DNA of 64,000 bases from assembly GCA_029251085.1 (NCBI GenBank), contig JAQXDZ010000014.1, positions 26,353 to 90,352 of the forward strand. Direction: 5' to 3'. Every line of letters starts with the position of its first letter. Positions within the stretch are counted from its first letter, which is position 1. The notes beneath the pieces are model-generated. The model worked only from the letters and a program-made list of their open reading frames with translations, made no database searches and had not been told where the DNA came from. This document shows, in pieces, positions 44,181-54,001 of the stretch. The DNA comes from Mariniblastus sp. (GTDB lineage Bacteria > Planctomycetota > Planctomycetia > Pirellulales > Pirellulaceae). The position numbers and the translations under genes were made by a program.

Positions 44181-45677
44181 TTAAAGCAAGTGCCTAGCTT
44201 TGATTTGCAAGTACTGGTTGATCAATTCCGAGGTTAGATCTTCAGGAAACAAGTCCATCGCCAACGCACCCTGATGCCGAAGATCGCGAATCACCTGCCT
44301 CCGCCAATTCAAAATATCTACGGCTGCAGCAGCCTCGTATATTTCTTTCCTTCCAGGTTGATCGCGCGACTCAAATTCTTCCACGGCAGAAAACATTTCT
44401 CGGTCACGTAGAAACACGCCCAAAGGCAAGTGACGTCCCGTCAAAGAAGTCAAATATTGATTTATCTGATGCGAATTTATTTCGTCAATCACATTGGTCA
44501 CTAGAATCACCAATGACCGCTTGGAGCAGTGCGATCGCAAATAAAGAAAAGCATCATCGTACCTTGACTCGACATATCTGGCCTGCTGATCGTACGAAGC
44601 AGTCAGCAAGCGGTTGATATGCTTTACGCCATTCTTCGCCGGCGTAAAATTATGAATTCGGTCACTAAAGCTCAACATTCCGACTGAATCACCCTGCCGC
44701 AAGGCAATGTAGCTGAGCATGAGCATGGCATTCAGCGAATGATCCAGCAGGCTAATTTCTCCAGCCGTTCCTGTCATCATCCGCCCGCAATCAACCATGA
44801 AAATGATTCGCTGGCTTTGATTCGCCTGAAAATCTCGAACAGTCAACTTGTTACGCCGAGCCGTTGTCCTCCAGTCGATGTGCTTGTAGTTGTCATCCTG
44901 CGTGTAATCGCGCAAGCGTTCAAACTCATTGTCCTGTCCAATTTTTCTCGTACGACGAAGACCTATCAGATTCAGACGATTAGTCCGAGCCAGCAGATCA
45001 TACTCAGCAATTTGCTTCATATCAGGATAAACATCGACAACAGACTCGCTCGGCAAACGATAAAATCCCTGCCATAATTTGAGCGGACTACCAACCATTA
45101 AATGAATGCAATCCAGAACCACTCGCCCCCGACGCTGTCCTGTCAGTTCATAGAAAAACTGAAGCCGACTACGACCGGCGATTGACGTATCAAACCGATT
45201 CGGCTCCGCGCCAAATGAATCAGGCAGATCATCTCGCAGCGCAACTACACAAGATTTTTTCGAATGGTTAATGACTTCAATTTCGACTTTTTGCCTTTTC
45301 CCTTGCGAAGCAATCCTTTGAACCGTGCGCGTCCCTGAAAATGCAGAAGCAGGAACCAGCCTCATGAGATCAACCAAGGCGCCAGCTACGAGCGTTAGAT
45401 CAATCAAGACAATTGAAAAAAGTAATATCTGACGGAGTGACGCATCCATAGAGAAAAAAAATGGAACCTGATTCCCCTCAAACGCCCCACTCCCATCAGT
45501 CATAGGAATAAGGAGAAACGAAATAGTAGCTGGCACAAAAAATAGAAACAACATCCGCTTCGTAGGGTAAACCCCCGATTTCCGCGCGAGCAACCATAAA
45601 GGGAATGACATGATTAGCAACAGCAGGATGGGGCTGTTGATCAGGTATTCACACACGAATTGGAGAGTTAATAACAC
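44181..45677 (-). CDS. DUF58 domain protein
   Basis: Protein of 498 aa. Two N-terminal membrane helices (about residues 12-62) and a third near 85-105 are followed by a large cytoplasmic region. DUF58 begins near residue 250 (RRTRKIGQDNEFERLRDYTQDDNYKHIDW, of which the DYxxGD-like stretch is typical), and a von Willebrand A-like fold follows, with MVDCGRMM as the MIDAS-type start. It is the downstream gene of the MoxR cluster. MoxR AAA+ ATPases act on DUF58/VWA partners in complex maturation. The 3' end of the operon is at 44181. Confidence 0.92.
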   Translation of the reverse strand: MLLTLQFVCEYLINSPILLLLIMSFPLWLLARKSGVYPTKRMLFLFFVPATISFLLIPMTDGSGAFEGNQVPFFFSMDASLRQILLFSIVLIDLTLVAGALVDLMRLVPASAFSGTRTVQRIASQGKRQKVEIEVINHSKKSCVVALRDDLPDSFGAEPNRFDTSIAGRSRLQFFYELTGQRRGRVVLDCIHLMVGSPLKLWQGFYRLPSESVVDVYPDMKQIAEYDLLARTNRLNLIGLRRTRKIGQDNEFERLRDYTQDDNYKHIDWRTTARRNKLTVRDFQANQSQRIIFMVDCGRMMTGTAGEISLLDHSLNAMLMLSYIALRQGDSVGMLSFSDRIHNFTPAKNGVKHINRLLTASYDQQARYVESRYDDAFLYLRSHCSKRSLVILVTNVIDEINSHQINQYLTSLTGRHLPLGVFLRDREMFSAVEEFESRDQPGRKEIYEAAAAVDILNWRRQVIRDLRHQGALAMDLFPEDLTSELINQYLQIKARHLL

Positions 45678-45726
45678 AGGCTTTACTTATCTTCGAAGTC
45701 GACCCAGGCGCCGATCAATAATGTAT

Positions 45727-46938
45727 CTATTTGATTCGGGGAACTTCGATGGTGCGGATCAAGTCAGTTAAAAGCTGGTCGACACTCTGGCCTTCGACTT
45801 CCGCTTCGGCAGTCAATTGAACTCGGTGGCGGAGAACCGGCAACGCAATTTCGATCACATCATCAGGCACGGCATAATCTCGACCATGAAACATAGCCAG
45901 AGTTCGCGCACCCTGCATCAAACTTATCCCCGCCCGCGGTGAAGCACCTAAATAAAACTGTGGCCAAGTTCGCGTCAGTCGAACAATTTTATTAATGTAA
46001 TCCACCAGCAATTCATCAACCCGAACTGTACCGCTTTCGGCGGTCAAACTTAAAATTTCCTCGGGAGTCGTTACCTGATTAATGTTTTCTGCTAACTGCA
46101 GAGTCAGATCTTCCTGACCACCATGGCGGATGAGAATTTCAGCCTCTTGTTTCTCGGTTGGATATTTGGCAGAGAGCTTAAACATGAAACGGTCCAACTG
46201 CGCTTCCGGCAAATTGTAGGTTCCCTCAGACTCAATCGGATTCTGTGTCGCAACCACGAGGAATGGCAACTCAAGCGAGTAAGTATTACCGTCAATGGTG
46301 ACCCTCCGCTCTTGCATGATTTCTAAAAGTGCGGCGTGTGTTTTGGCCGGTGAGCGATTGATTTCGTCCGCCAGCAAAAGTTGCGTAAAAACTGGGCCAG
46401 GTCGAAACTCAAATTCCTGTGACTTCATATTAAACACAGGTGCACCAGTAATATCCGACGGCATCAAATCGGCAGTGAATTGAATACGCCCAAATTCACA
46501 TCCCATCACTTTCCCAAGAGTTCGTACAAACAACGTTTTGCCGAGACCCGGCACGCTTTCAATCAAGACGTGGCCGTTTGAAAACAGGGCGACCAGCGCT
46601 CCTTGTACGAGCTCATCCTGCCCAATAAAAACCTTTTCAATTTCTTTGGTAATTCGACGATAAATGCCCTGGGCCGCAGTCCCGCCTTCCTCACTCTTCA
46701 GAGACACTCCCTTGTTCATTGGATCAGGCGGTGACACAACTTGACCTGCTTCAATCACCTCGACACCACCGGTTCCCTTCAAATCTGAAGGGTGAATTTC
46801 TGGTACCTGAACGATCTCGCCACAACTAGGGCATTTCGCCTTACCACCGCTAGACTCTGCCTTTACCTTCAGGACTTTATCGCACTTGCCACATCGGAAT
46901 TTGACAAGCGACTCATCCGTTTCGTTTGATGTACTCAT
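45727..46938 (-). CDS. MoxR-type AAA+ ATPase with N-terminal zinc ribbon
   Basis: Protein of 403 aa. An N-terminal zinc ribbon (FRCGKCDKVLKV, then KCPSCGEIVQVPEI, about residues 14-48) is joined by a flexible linker to a MoxR AAA+ domain (about 85-400). Walker A is ESVPGLGKTLFVRTLG, Walker B LLLADEINRSPAKTHAALLE, sensor I VVATQNPIESEGTYNLPEAQ and the arginine finger region LDRFMF. Such ATPases act as chaperones for assembly of metal or membrane complexes with VWA/DUF58 proteins. The zinc ribbon is a planctomycete-type addition. It lies 49 bp upstream of DUF58 and 37 bp downstream of DUF4350. Confidence 0.95.
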   Translation of the reverse strand: MSTSNETDESLVKFRCGKCDKVLKVKAESSGGKAKCPSCGEIVQVPEIHPSDLKGTGGVEVIEAGQVVSPPDPMNKGVSLKSEEGGTAAQGIYRRITKEIEKVFIGQDELVQGALVALFSNGHVLIESVPGLGKTLFVRTLGKVMGCEFGRIQFTADLMPSDITGAPVFNMKSQEFEFRPGPVFTQLLLADEINRSPAKTHAALLEIMQERRVTIDGNTYSLELPFLVVATQNPIESEGTYNLPEAQLDRFMFKLSAKYPTEKQEAEILIRHGGQEDLTLQLAENINQVTTPEEILSLTAESGTVRVDELLVDYINKIVRLTRTWPQFYLGASPRAGISLMQGARTLAMFHGRDYAVPDDVIEIALPVLRHRVQLTAEAEVEGQSVDQLLTDLIRTIEVPRIK

Positions 46939-46975
46939 AATTATTTCTTTAATTGGTCACGGTCTACAGACACAG

Positions 46976-48139
46976 TCAATCAGCCTTTTTTCGATTGGCA
47001 TCACTGGAAACCGACCGTTGGTAATCCCTAATTGAATTAACAGCCCTGTTCGGCTGATTACTTCGCGACAACAACTCTGCCGTCGCGTTAATATGATTCC
47101 TAAAAGTCGAAATATTTCGAGGCTTGACCCGTTTGGGTCTCCCAAAAATTGGAAAATAAACAAAGCAAAACAACACGCCAAGCAACAACACATGCGGCAC
47201 GATATAGCACAACGGAGGTTGGGCGATCCAACTCCAATTGCTGTGGTTCGAAATGGCTGACTCTCGGACTGCGATTCCTTCGGAACCACTCTCCAAAAAC
47301 AAAACTCCCTGAGAGGTGTCACACCGATTCACCAACGCCGAAGCCAAGGCTTGCTTATCTTCATCAATTAATGAATAGTTTAGCAAAATGCTACCTTGGC
47401 TTACCAAAATCAATTCATTCTGATTATCGCGTGCCACAGGGGTGCTCAACTTGTAAACAAACGCTTCATCACCAGCTTGGAGGAGCACCTCTGGATTCCA
47501 TTTTTGCCGGGGTCGGATTTCATAAGAGAAATCCAGTTCCATGTCTGGAAAATCCTCACCATCTTCCAGCAACTTACCGGAAACAAACTTCTTCTTGCCT
47601 ATCCGTTTCTTAGTCAACTCATACCAATCACACCCCGATGAACCATTGGAAATAAATGCCTGCATGGCATTCGAACCTGCGGGCTTGTTTTCGATCATTT
47701 CTTCGGAAATTCTCCGCAGATATTCTTCTTTCTGCTCCACGGGAACTTTGTCGATCGCAACCCTCAAGTAGTCCTCCGTTGCGTTGTTTCCTCCAGCAAC
47801 AAAAATCAATGTCCTGTCGTAACCACTGCCAAGCCACTCACTGAGACCCTGAACGGCTTTAGCCGAAGGGACGGTGGTACTATCGGGAAACCAAACCACC
47901 GTGTCATATCGATCAAGCTTGGGGTCAATGACTGTACTTCGCTTGACCGTCGCCCCCTGTGCTTTGAACAACTCCGAAAAGTACTTCGTGCCGTTAAGAC
48001 TGTCAGCTCCTCGAGTTCCAAAAATCGTTCCGTATTCAGTGTTCAGGGTATTTGCCTGCTCGCAACCCACTGCGAAAATTACGGCAAACATTAAGATAAC
48101 TGCAATGCTAAGCCGGACCGTTTTACTTAACTTACCCAT
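46976..48139 (-). CDS. DUF4350 domain protein, probable lipoprotein
   Basis: Protein of 387 aa from ATG 48139. The N-terminus is a lipoprotein signal (LSIAVILMFAVIFAVGC, Cys about residue 26) leading to a DUF4350 domain (about 30-220; GTKYFSELFKAQGATVKRS, then TVVWFPDS), a fold like the glutamine amidotransferase-like domain found next to MoxR genes. A membrane helix near 305-325 (YIVPHVLLLGVLFCFVYF) precedes a basic cytoplasmic tail. A start 37 codons upstream would give no signal peptide. The chosen ATG overlaps the DUF4129 gene by 8 bp, so the two are translationally coupled. Confidence 0.86.
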   Translation of the reverse strand: MGKLSKTVRLSIAVILMFAVIFAVGCEQANTLNTEYGTIFGTRGADSLNGTKYFSELFKAQGATVKRSTVIDPKLDRYDTVVWFPDSTTVPSAKAVQGLSEWLGSGYDRTLIFVAGGNNATEDYLRVAIDKVPVEQKEEYLRRISEEMIENKPAGSNAMQAFISNGSSGCDWYELTKKRIGKKKFVSGKLLEDGEDFPDMELDFSYEIRPRQKWNPEVLLQAGDEAFVYKLSTPVARDNQNELILVSQGSILLNYSLIDEDKQALASALVNRCDTSQGVLFLESGSEGIAVRESAISNHSNWSWIAQPPLCYIVPHVLLLGVLFCFVYFPIFGRPKRVKPRNISTFRNHINATAELLSRSNQPNRAVNSIRDYQRSVSSDANRKKAD

Positions 48140-48971
48140 GCGGCACCTGTGAATCTTGAACAACGTCTTTCCGAAATTGGCCGAGTTGGCTCCAACAATT
48201 TTCAAATTCCTCCCGCTCAAGTTGATAATCTCCAAAGAAGGTTTCTTCAAAAGGGACCATCACTCGTTGGTAAAATTTCACCAGCCCACGCTGTCCTCGA
48301 ATCTCCCGCAAATACTCTCTGTTGGTCTTTCCCTTTCGTAAGCGAATGTGCCCCTTTTGGTCAAGGGAAACCAAAACGTAGCTAAACAAATAAATAATTG
48401 CACTTCTTAAATCACCACTCCGATAGGCCTTCTCTGCCTCGTCGCAAAAATCACTCCCAGAAAAATCTACATCAAATGAGAGTTGCCGCATGCTCTGCTC
48501 GACCGTTCTCGATGCGGGTCTCTCGTCATACCCTTCGTCCGAATTTAGCTTTCGCCATCGGCGGTAATATCGGTAGCCTAAGTAAGCCACCAGCCCAACC
48601 ACCAAAGCCAGAAAAACGTAAGACACAATCTCAAATACACTTAGGACCCAGTCCCATGTCCTGCCAGTGCCTGCTGGTGCCGCTGGTGCCGCTGATGCCG
48701 CTGGTGCCGCCTCTGGAATTTCTGCTCTTGATGCGGATCTTGCTGATTCACGGTCACCAAAATCTATTGGCAATATCTCTCCCGCCTTAGAATCCAACCA
48801 AGGCGCATCATCAGGGGACAACTTTGAATTAACTTGAGCGCACAACGTATCACTGAGGCCAAGAGCGAAACAAAATCCCAAGCAAACCGCCAGGAACAAA
48901 AATCGCCCCTTGATCGCAGGGACACCCCAGCTCAATGGTACAAGATCAACTTTTTGCAATAACAATATCAT
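48132..48971 (-). CDS. DUF4129 domain protein
   Basis: Protein of 279 aa. A signal or membrane segment (about residues 25-45), then an Ala/Pro-rich low-complexity stretch (AAPAASAAPAAPAG, about 89-102), a membrane helix (SVFEIVSYVFLALVVGLVAYLGY, about 110-132) and a C-terminal DUF4129 domain (about 165-260; AEKAYRSGDLRSAIIYLFSYVL and LRKGKTNREYLREIRGQ). DUF4129 is the transglutaminase-associated C-terminal domain that often neighbours MoxR/DUF58/DUF4350. The Ala/Pro stretch comes from near-identical short DNA repeats (CTGGTGCCG-type, 48665-48712). Confidence 0.9.
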   Translation of the reverse strand: MILLLQKVDLVPLSWGVPAIKGRFLFLAVCLGFCFALGLSDTLCAQVNSKLSPDDAPWLDSKAGEILPIDFGDRESARSASRAEIPEAAPAASAAPAAPAGTGRTWDWVLSVFEIVSYVFLALVVGLVAYLGYRYYRRWRKLNSDEGYDERPASRTVEQSMRQLSFDVDFSGSDFCDEAEKAYRSGDLRSAIIYLFSYVLVSLDQKGHIRLRKGKTNREYLREIRGQRGLVKFYQRVMVPFEETFFGDYQLEREEFENCWSQLGQFRKDVVQDSQVPHG

Positions 48972-48986
48972 CCAAACATTTTACTC

Positions 48987-49883
48987 TCAGGTCACGATTT
49001 CACTAATTCGCCGACTCTCCGATCGCATTCTCAATTCGACTCCCCACCCCTCCTGCCGAATACGGGTATCAATATAAAACAAAAATCGAGCGACACACAG
49101 AAACCCCACACTTAGCCAAAGCGCAACTAACCAATACCAAGCGGCATAGCTCCACTCAGAGTTCGCCTGAATGTTTAAAATCTTATCCAACTGCAATAAA
49201 CCAGCATAAAATGCCAGCCCCAGGAAAAGCCCAAGGAACAAACTAACGACCCCCTGCCCAAAGAGCCAGTCAACGGCACCCTGTCGGTAGTGAAGCGAAG
49301 TGGAACGGCGTTGGAAACAGACCACCGTTTCATTTTTTGATCGCAGTGGGGTTTTCTCAAGGAGCAAAATTTCGCTGACGAAAGGTCGAAACACTCGGAA
49401 GGCCAGTCCGAACGCGACCAAGGCAGGCAGATAGAGAAACAGGTAGAGGTACCGATCTGCAGCACCCAATTCGATCGAGCGAGAAAGAAAAAAACAACAA
49501 ATCAAAATGGGCACTACCATCCGCACACCACCGTGCAGCCAGTGGAAATAAAACCCGGCGCGCAACACCTCTTTCACAGTGGTGGATATCTTTGGGCGTC
49601 CGAAAAACATCGCCTGCCCTAAATAATGAGTCATGAACGTCGTCGCAATTTGAGCTTGACTCACGACCAGCAAAAACATCACCCAGTAAAAAAATCTGAA
49701 ATCTTTATAGTCCGTCGCCAACCAACCAATGAGCCAGCAGTCCAATAAAATGAACGGAAACGCTCCAATAGCTAACAACCCAATCAGTGGCTTGAAATAC
49801 TCAACACACACGAGGATAGCGAGATCATAAATTTGAAAAGCGCTACGTGTGCGGATGGAGATAAAGGTCTTACTAAAGTCCAT
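48987..49883 (-). CDS. Multi-spanning membrane protein of the MoxR cluster
   Basis: Protein of 298 aa from ATG 49883, with about six predicted membrane helices (for example near residues 28-50, 56-76, 110-135, 150-170, 205-230 and 245-270). No family was recognised. The start is set by GGAGGTG seven bases upstream, one of the better ribosome binding sites here, and the ATG overlaps the end of the SpoIIM-like gene. Position in the RDD-SpoIIM-DUF4129-DUF4350-MoxR-DUF58 series suggests a structural membrane component of the same assembly. Confidence 0.82.
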   Translation of the reverse strand: MDFSKTFISIRTRSAFQIYDLAILVCVEYFKPLIGLLAIGAFPFILLDCWLIGWLATDYKDFRFFYWVMFLLVVSQAQIATTFMTHYLGQAMFFGRPKISTTVKEVLRAGFYFHWLHGGVRMVVPILICCFFLSRSIELGAADRYLYLFLYLPALVAFGLAFRVFRPFVSEILLLEKTPLRSKNETVVCFQRRSTSLHYRQGAVDWLFGQGVVSLFLGLFLGLAFYAGLLQLDKILNIQANSEWSYAAWYWLVALWLSVGFLCVARFLFYIDTRIRQEGWGVELRMRSESRRISEIVT

Positions 49884-50871
49884 CTTCTTCACCTCCCGGC
49901 CACGCTGCAGGATACCCCAACACCACAAAATAGATCATTAACAGACAACTTGAGCCAACCGCAACGGTTCCCTTGCCCCACCACGGAAAATCACTGAGTG
50001 GTGAAATGAAGCCTTCGATCACGGCGGCCAAAACAAAAAGCACCACCGCACACATAACGATTGGCAACGATTCCCGGGCTGTTTTTAGGAGTGAATCTTT
50101 TCGATTAAGCCCACCCGACATCACCCAGCTAAGGCCAATTTTCAAACCAGCACCGGCTGCGAGAATAATCGCAGTCAACTCAAACGGACCGTGTGCCGTT
50201 ACAAAGTTTTGGAAATTTTCGCTCGCTGCACCAGAATCGGGTCGAAACATAAACCCAAATACGGCTCCAAGATAAATCGCGTTGTAAGAGAGCACGACAA
50301 ATCCAGGAATCACCATCAGCATCATCACAAAACACTGCAGTCCAATCGTCGCATTGTTTTGGATGTAATAACCCATCATAAACGCTCCGCTACCGATGCC
50401 GCGGTTACCACCAAACTGACTGTAGCTGCCTCGCAATTGATCGAGGCCTTCGGTACCCACGACAGCTTCTGAAAATCCTGGCCAAACGTCCGTGTTATAC
50501 GACAAATAGCCAGCAATTAAAAACAATCCCCAAAATATGACCGTCACAATCTGGATGCACGGGTCATTAAATATCAAACGCGGCGTGTCGCTAAAAATAC
50601 GCTTGGTCCAACTCTTGAATTGATAGCTTTGGCTACGGTAAAGCTGATTGTGCGCTCTCCCCACAAGCCGATGGAGATACTCCACGGTTTGCGGCGGAAG
50701 TTGATACGACTCAGCCAATGCTAAATCAGCACAGGCAGCACGATACAAGGTTGCGAACCGACTCACATCGTCAGGGGCAGCCTTACTCAAACGCCCCCCC
50801 ATTTGAATCGACAAGTCTTCTAATTCCTTCCAAAAAGGCGATCGAAGTTTAATCAGCTCCGCTACTTTCAT
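49873..50871 (-). CDS. SpoIIM-like (stage II sporulation protein M) membrane protein
   Basis: Protein of 332 aa. An N-terminal helical cytoplasmic domain (about 1-100; ATLYRAACADLALAES, YLHRLVGRAHNQLYR) is followed by a SpoIIM/DUF95 membrane domain with about five helices. Typical segments are AVVGTEGLDQ-type loops and GFMFRPDSG, FVTAHGPFELTAIILAAGAG. Non-sporulating bacteria have this protein next to MoxR and RDD genes. It overlaps the RDD gene by 4 bp (ATGA) and the next gene by 11 bp, so it is part of a tightly coupled operon. Confidence 0.93.
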   Translation of the reverse strand: MKVAELIKLRSPFWKELEDLSIQMGGRLSKAAPDDVSRFATLYRAACADLALAESYQLPPQTVEYLHRLVGRAHNQLYRSQSYQFKSWTKRIFSDTPRLIFNDPCIQIVTVIFWGLFLIAGYLSYNTDVWPGFSEAVVGTEGLDQLRGSYSQFGGNRGIGSGAFMMGYYIQNNATIGLQCFVMMLMVIPGFVVLSYNAIYLGAVFGFMFRPDSGAASENFQNFVTAHGPFELTAIILAAGAGLKIGLSWVMSGGLNRKDSLLKTARESLPIVMCAVVLFVLAAVIEGFISPLSDFPWWGKGTVAVGSSCLLMIYFVVLGYPAAWPGGEEDGL

Positions 50872-51887
50872 TGTTCAATCCTGTTTTCGACTGGAGCGGG
50901 CAAACTCAACTCGACAAGCAGTTTCTCTGAGCCCACCTGAGGTTCATCTCCCTCTTGGGTCACAAACAAGCGATGATACAATGAGCACATAAACAAATCG
51001 GGATCAGTATTGGCAGCAATTCCGAATCTATCCATGAGCGGAACGGCAACATGTTTTGCAATATCCGCTGAACGTTGCGGAACAAGATTCGTCCGCTGTT
51101 CCGCAAATTCTGCGACGACTTGAGTAAGACCTCGTGATGCAACAAAATCCGCGGGAATTAATTCCGCCAATTTTGGAACACGCTCATCTTCAAATTCGAT
51201 TAGATCCGGGCGATATTTTTTTTCCTCAAAAATGACAACAGTCCCGGCAACTAAATCTCCGACCCGCTGGAACTTGCGATTGAGAGCCATTACCACGAGG
51301 CCAATTAGAAAAGTTGGAATCGCGAATAACACTTGCGATTCCAAACCAAGTAGCATTTGAAGTGGAACGATTGGCATGATGTCCAAGAAACGAAAGAAGT
51401 TTCGCAACGTTGCCTGAACGCCGTCAATCGCATGTCCATCCACTGAAATCACACGTATCCCACACAATCGCTTTCCCAGTGTCTGCCCGTTAAATCGGGT
51501 TTCCATGTAGGCTCCGTAGAACCAATAGACAAGAAAGAAACCGACCATGACCAAACCAAAGGCGAGCCCGGCAAACAGCTCAAAAAATGGAGGGATGTTG
51601 CCGACTGCATTCCCGATAAAAAGAATGGAAAACACAAGCAAAAAGTAGAACAAAGCAACGACAGCGAAATAACCACCAAACGCGAAAATCAGATCCGCGA
51701 GATAAGCGACAAATCGATAGAATGGACCTGATATTTCATACTGGAACGAAATATTCTCCGGAGTCTTCACCTGCATCATCGTATCGATGCCGCCCTTTTG
51801 ATCATCCGCTTGAGGACTATTCAGGCCACCAATCCCCCTCACCATGGAATCGGTTTCAGCAGCCGAAAATGTGCGATCAGAAGACAT
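50868..51887 (-). CDS. RDD family membrane protein
   Basis: Protein of 339 aa, first gene of the operon. The RDD domain (about residues 48-200) has its Arg (YEISGPFYRFVAYLADLIFAFG) and Asp residues and three to four membrane helices, with TRFNGQTLGKRLCGIRVIS as the typical middle block. The C-terminal part (about 215-339) is soluble and shared with planctomycete homologues. RDD proteins are thought to act in ion transport or as membrane partners. The ribosome binding site is not evident. The operon promoter should lie in 51888-52109. Confidence 0.92.
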   Translation of the reverse strand: MSSDRTFSAAETDSMVRGIGGLNSPQADDQKGGIDTMMQVKTPENISFQYEISGPFYRFVAYLADLIFAFGGYFAVVALFYFLLVFSILFIGNAVGNIPPFFELFAGLAFGLVMVGFFLVYWFYGAYMETRFNGQTLGKRLCGIRVISVDGHAIDGVQATLRNFFRFLDIMPIVPLQMLLGLESQVLFAIPTFLIGLVVMALNRKFQRVGDLVAGTVVIFEEKKYRPDLIEFEDERVPKLAELIPADFVASRGLTQVVAEFAEQRTNLVPQRSADIAKHVAVPLMDRFGIAANTDPDLFMCSLYHRLFVTQEGDEPQVGSEKLLVELSLPAPVENRIEQ

Positions 51888-52109
51888 TCAAGAATTTCGA
51901 AATGTTCAGTGAGTTTAGATATCGAGACCAATCCGGCCGAACCCTTATTCTCACTTCGAGACCAAAAATTAGCAAGTTACTAACAGTTTTTCGAAAAACT
52001 TTCCAACTGATTCGACGGAAACTGAGAGCCTCGCAAACTGAGTTGCAACGTCCCAAATCTGACTAGGGAAGGACCGAGTGAATTCACGCACGAAACACTG
52101 GGGACAGCA

Positions 52110-53615
52110 TCATTTATCTTTCTTCTTTTTGGACCAATCTCGCCGCTGTCGCGAACTTGGAATCGAGAGTTTTTCGCGATACTTGGACACCGTTCGACGT
52201 GCGACCGCGAAACCCTGATTTTTCAGAAGCTGCATAATTTCTTCATCACTATACGGCTTGGATTTATCTTCTCCGTCAATCAATTTCTGAAGCTCAATCC
52301 GAACCTTATTCCAAGCAACATCTTCACCGTCATCGGTGGTCGTCCCCCCCATAAAGAACATCCGTAATGGCAGGATTCCGCGATGGGTCTCGATCCACTT
52401 TTGATCGACAGCACGACTAACCGTCGTAACGGCAACCCCCACTTTTTCAGCGATTTGCTCCATCTTAAGAGGACGCAAAAATTCAGGCCCATCATCGAAG
52501 AAAGCCTTTTGATGATTGACAATTTCCTGAGCAACGCGAGTCAACGTATTTCGCCGCTGTTCGATTGATTCGATCAACCAGTGCGCCGCCGTGACCTTCC
52601 GCTTGATAAATTCTTTTTCTTCAGCTGTCGCCTGCCCGTTGGACAATCGCTGCTTGTAGTAATTGCTTATGTAGAGATTACGGGTCGGCCCCTCCTCCAT
52701 CTTGACGACGTACTCACCGTCCTCACCTACCTCAAGCCACATGTCCGGTGTCACCGTGGGCACGAAGTCATCGGCAAATCGGCTTGCCGGCCTTGGATCA
52801 AGCCTTTTTAATTCGTTCCACGCATCTTTAATTTCTTCAATCGTCAAACCAGTCGCCTTCTCAATCTGAGGCATACGATTGTGCTGCAAATCTTCAAGGT
52901 GGTTCACGATCAGCGTTCTAACGTTTTTCAGATTGGTAATATCTGAAGTAAGCTGAAGCAACAAACATTCACAAAGATCCCTTGCGCCAACTCCAGCAGG
53001 ATCGAGTTGCTGAACATGAGCTAATGCTTCTTCGGCCAACTCAAGATCGTCGGGGCCGCTATTCGGCGGCAAAAGATCATTGAGCGAGACTTTTAAATAA
53101 CCGCCGTCTTTCGCCGAAAGCGAGGAAACGATTCGCTCGCACATCTTCAAAAGATCTGGGGCTAGATCCATCTCATGCAATTGTGAATTCAAGTGATTTT
53201 GAAGCGTTTCACCGCGATCAACAATGTTCGCAATTAAATCATGCTGACGATCTCCACTCTCCTGAATCCGATTTGAGGAAGGACGTGTGCTTTCATCAAA
53301 GTGATCTGGAATGTCCTTGTCGAGATTTAATAATCGCTCGAAATCATCCTCGCCACCTTTGTCCTCATCGACAACCAATTCCTTCTGTTCGACATCCTTG
53401 GTTTCCTTTTCAACATCCAACGTATTTTTTGATGGATCCTCAGTAGCCGTCGACTCATCCGTTCGCTCAAGAGCGGGATTCTCAATTAACTCCTGTTCGA
53501 TCTTTTCATCCAACGCCGTTTGCGCCATCTGCAAAATCTCCATCGACTGGATCATCCGGGGAGCCAGTTTCTGGGTTTGCTTTTGCGATAGATTTTGACC
53601 AAACGATATTTTCAT
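52110..53615 (-). CDS. rpoN: RNA polymerase sigma-54 factor
   Basis: Protein of 501 aa. The N-terminal Gln/Leu-rich region I (QKLAPRMIQSMEILQMAQ, about residues 13-30) responds to enhancer-binding proteins. An acidic region II (about 55-110) follows, then the core-binding domain (about 120-300), the HTH (MEQIAEKVGVAVTTVSRAVD, -12 recognition) and the RpoN box near the C-terminus (FAVARRTVSKYREKLSIPSS), which reads the -24 GG. All parts are complete. It stands alone, without the ptsN/hpf neighbours of proteobacteria. A consensus promoter for it is seen at 11051. Confidence 0.97.
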   Translation of the reverse strand: MKISFGQNLSQKQTQKLAPRMIQSMEILQMAQTALDEKIEQELIENPALERTDESTATEDPSKNTLDVEKETKDVEQKELVVDEDKGGEDDFERLLNLDKDIPDHFDESTRPSSNRIQESGDRQHDLIANIVDRGETLQNHLNSQLHEMDLAPDLLKMCERIVSSLSAKDGGYLKVSLNDLLPPNSGPDDLELAEEALAHVQQLDPAGVGARDLCECLLLQLTSDITNLKNVRTLIVNHLEDLQHNRMPQIEKATGLTIEEIKDAWNELKRLDPRPASRFADDFVPTVTPDMWLEVGEDGEYVVKMEEGPTRNLYISNYYKQRLSNGQATAEEKEFIKRKVTAAHWLIESIEQRRNTLTRVAQEIVNHQKAFFDDGPEFLRPLKMEQIAEKVGVAVTTVSRAVDQKWIETHRGILPLRMFFMGGTTTDDGEDVAWNKVRIELQKLIDGEDKSKPYSDEEIMQLLKNQGFAVARRTVSKYREKLSIPSSRQRRDWSKKKKDK

Positions 53616-54001
53616 ACAACTTTTCTGAAGAAATAAACCGACGCCAGAATGCGTTCTACTTTTACCGAATCTACCGTGGCGCGTTAAGACGTATTCGGAA
53701 CTGAAGTGCTCGGTATAAAAGTATTCGGAGTTACCCAGTGCCAGATTCGAAGTGCCAAACCAAAGCGTTCCACTCGCGGACGCTGTTAGCCTCCCGACTC
53801 AGACTCTCCAGTTTACCGTTAAAAACCTCTGAATGACGAATCGGGGTCAAAAAAAACGTTTTCGCCGCCACCGTCGCCCGCAAAACCATCCATTTTATGA
53901 GAATGGCACCCGTCGCTCGTTAGAAATGGGAAACGCACTCCCGTAAGTACACTCTAACTAGCCTTGCTGTTTACGCAAAATTCTTGGGTCGCAGCGACAC
54001 C
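53616..54001. other. Gene-free stretch upstream of rpoN
   Basis: About 385 bp between recR and rpoN, both on the minus strand. TATTCGGA occurs twice (near 53691 and 53722). GTCGC/GCGAC just after the recR stop is too short for a confident terminator. The rpoN promoter is expected here but was not placed. No RNA family recognised. Confidence 0.5.

Noticed and set aside
48665..48712. Short GC-rich repeats as a CRISPR-like or regulatory array
   Set aside because: They encode the Ala/Pro-rich linker of the DUF4129 protein and have no spacers.
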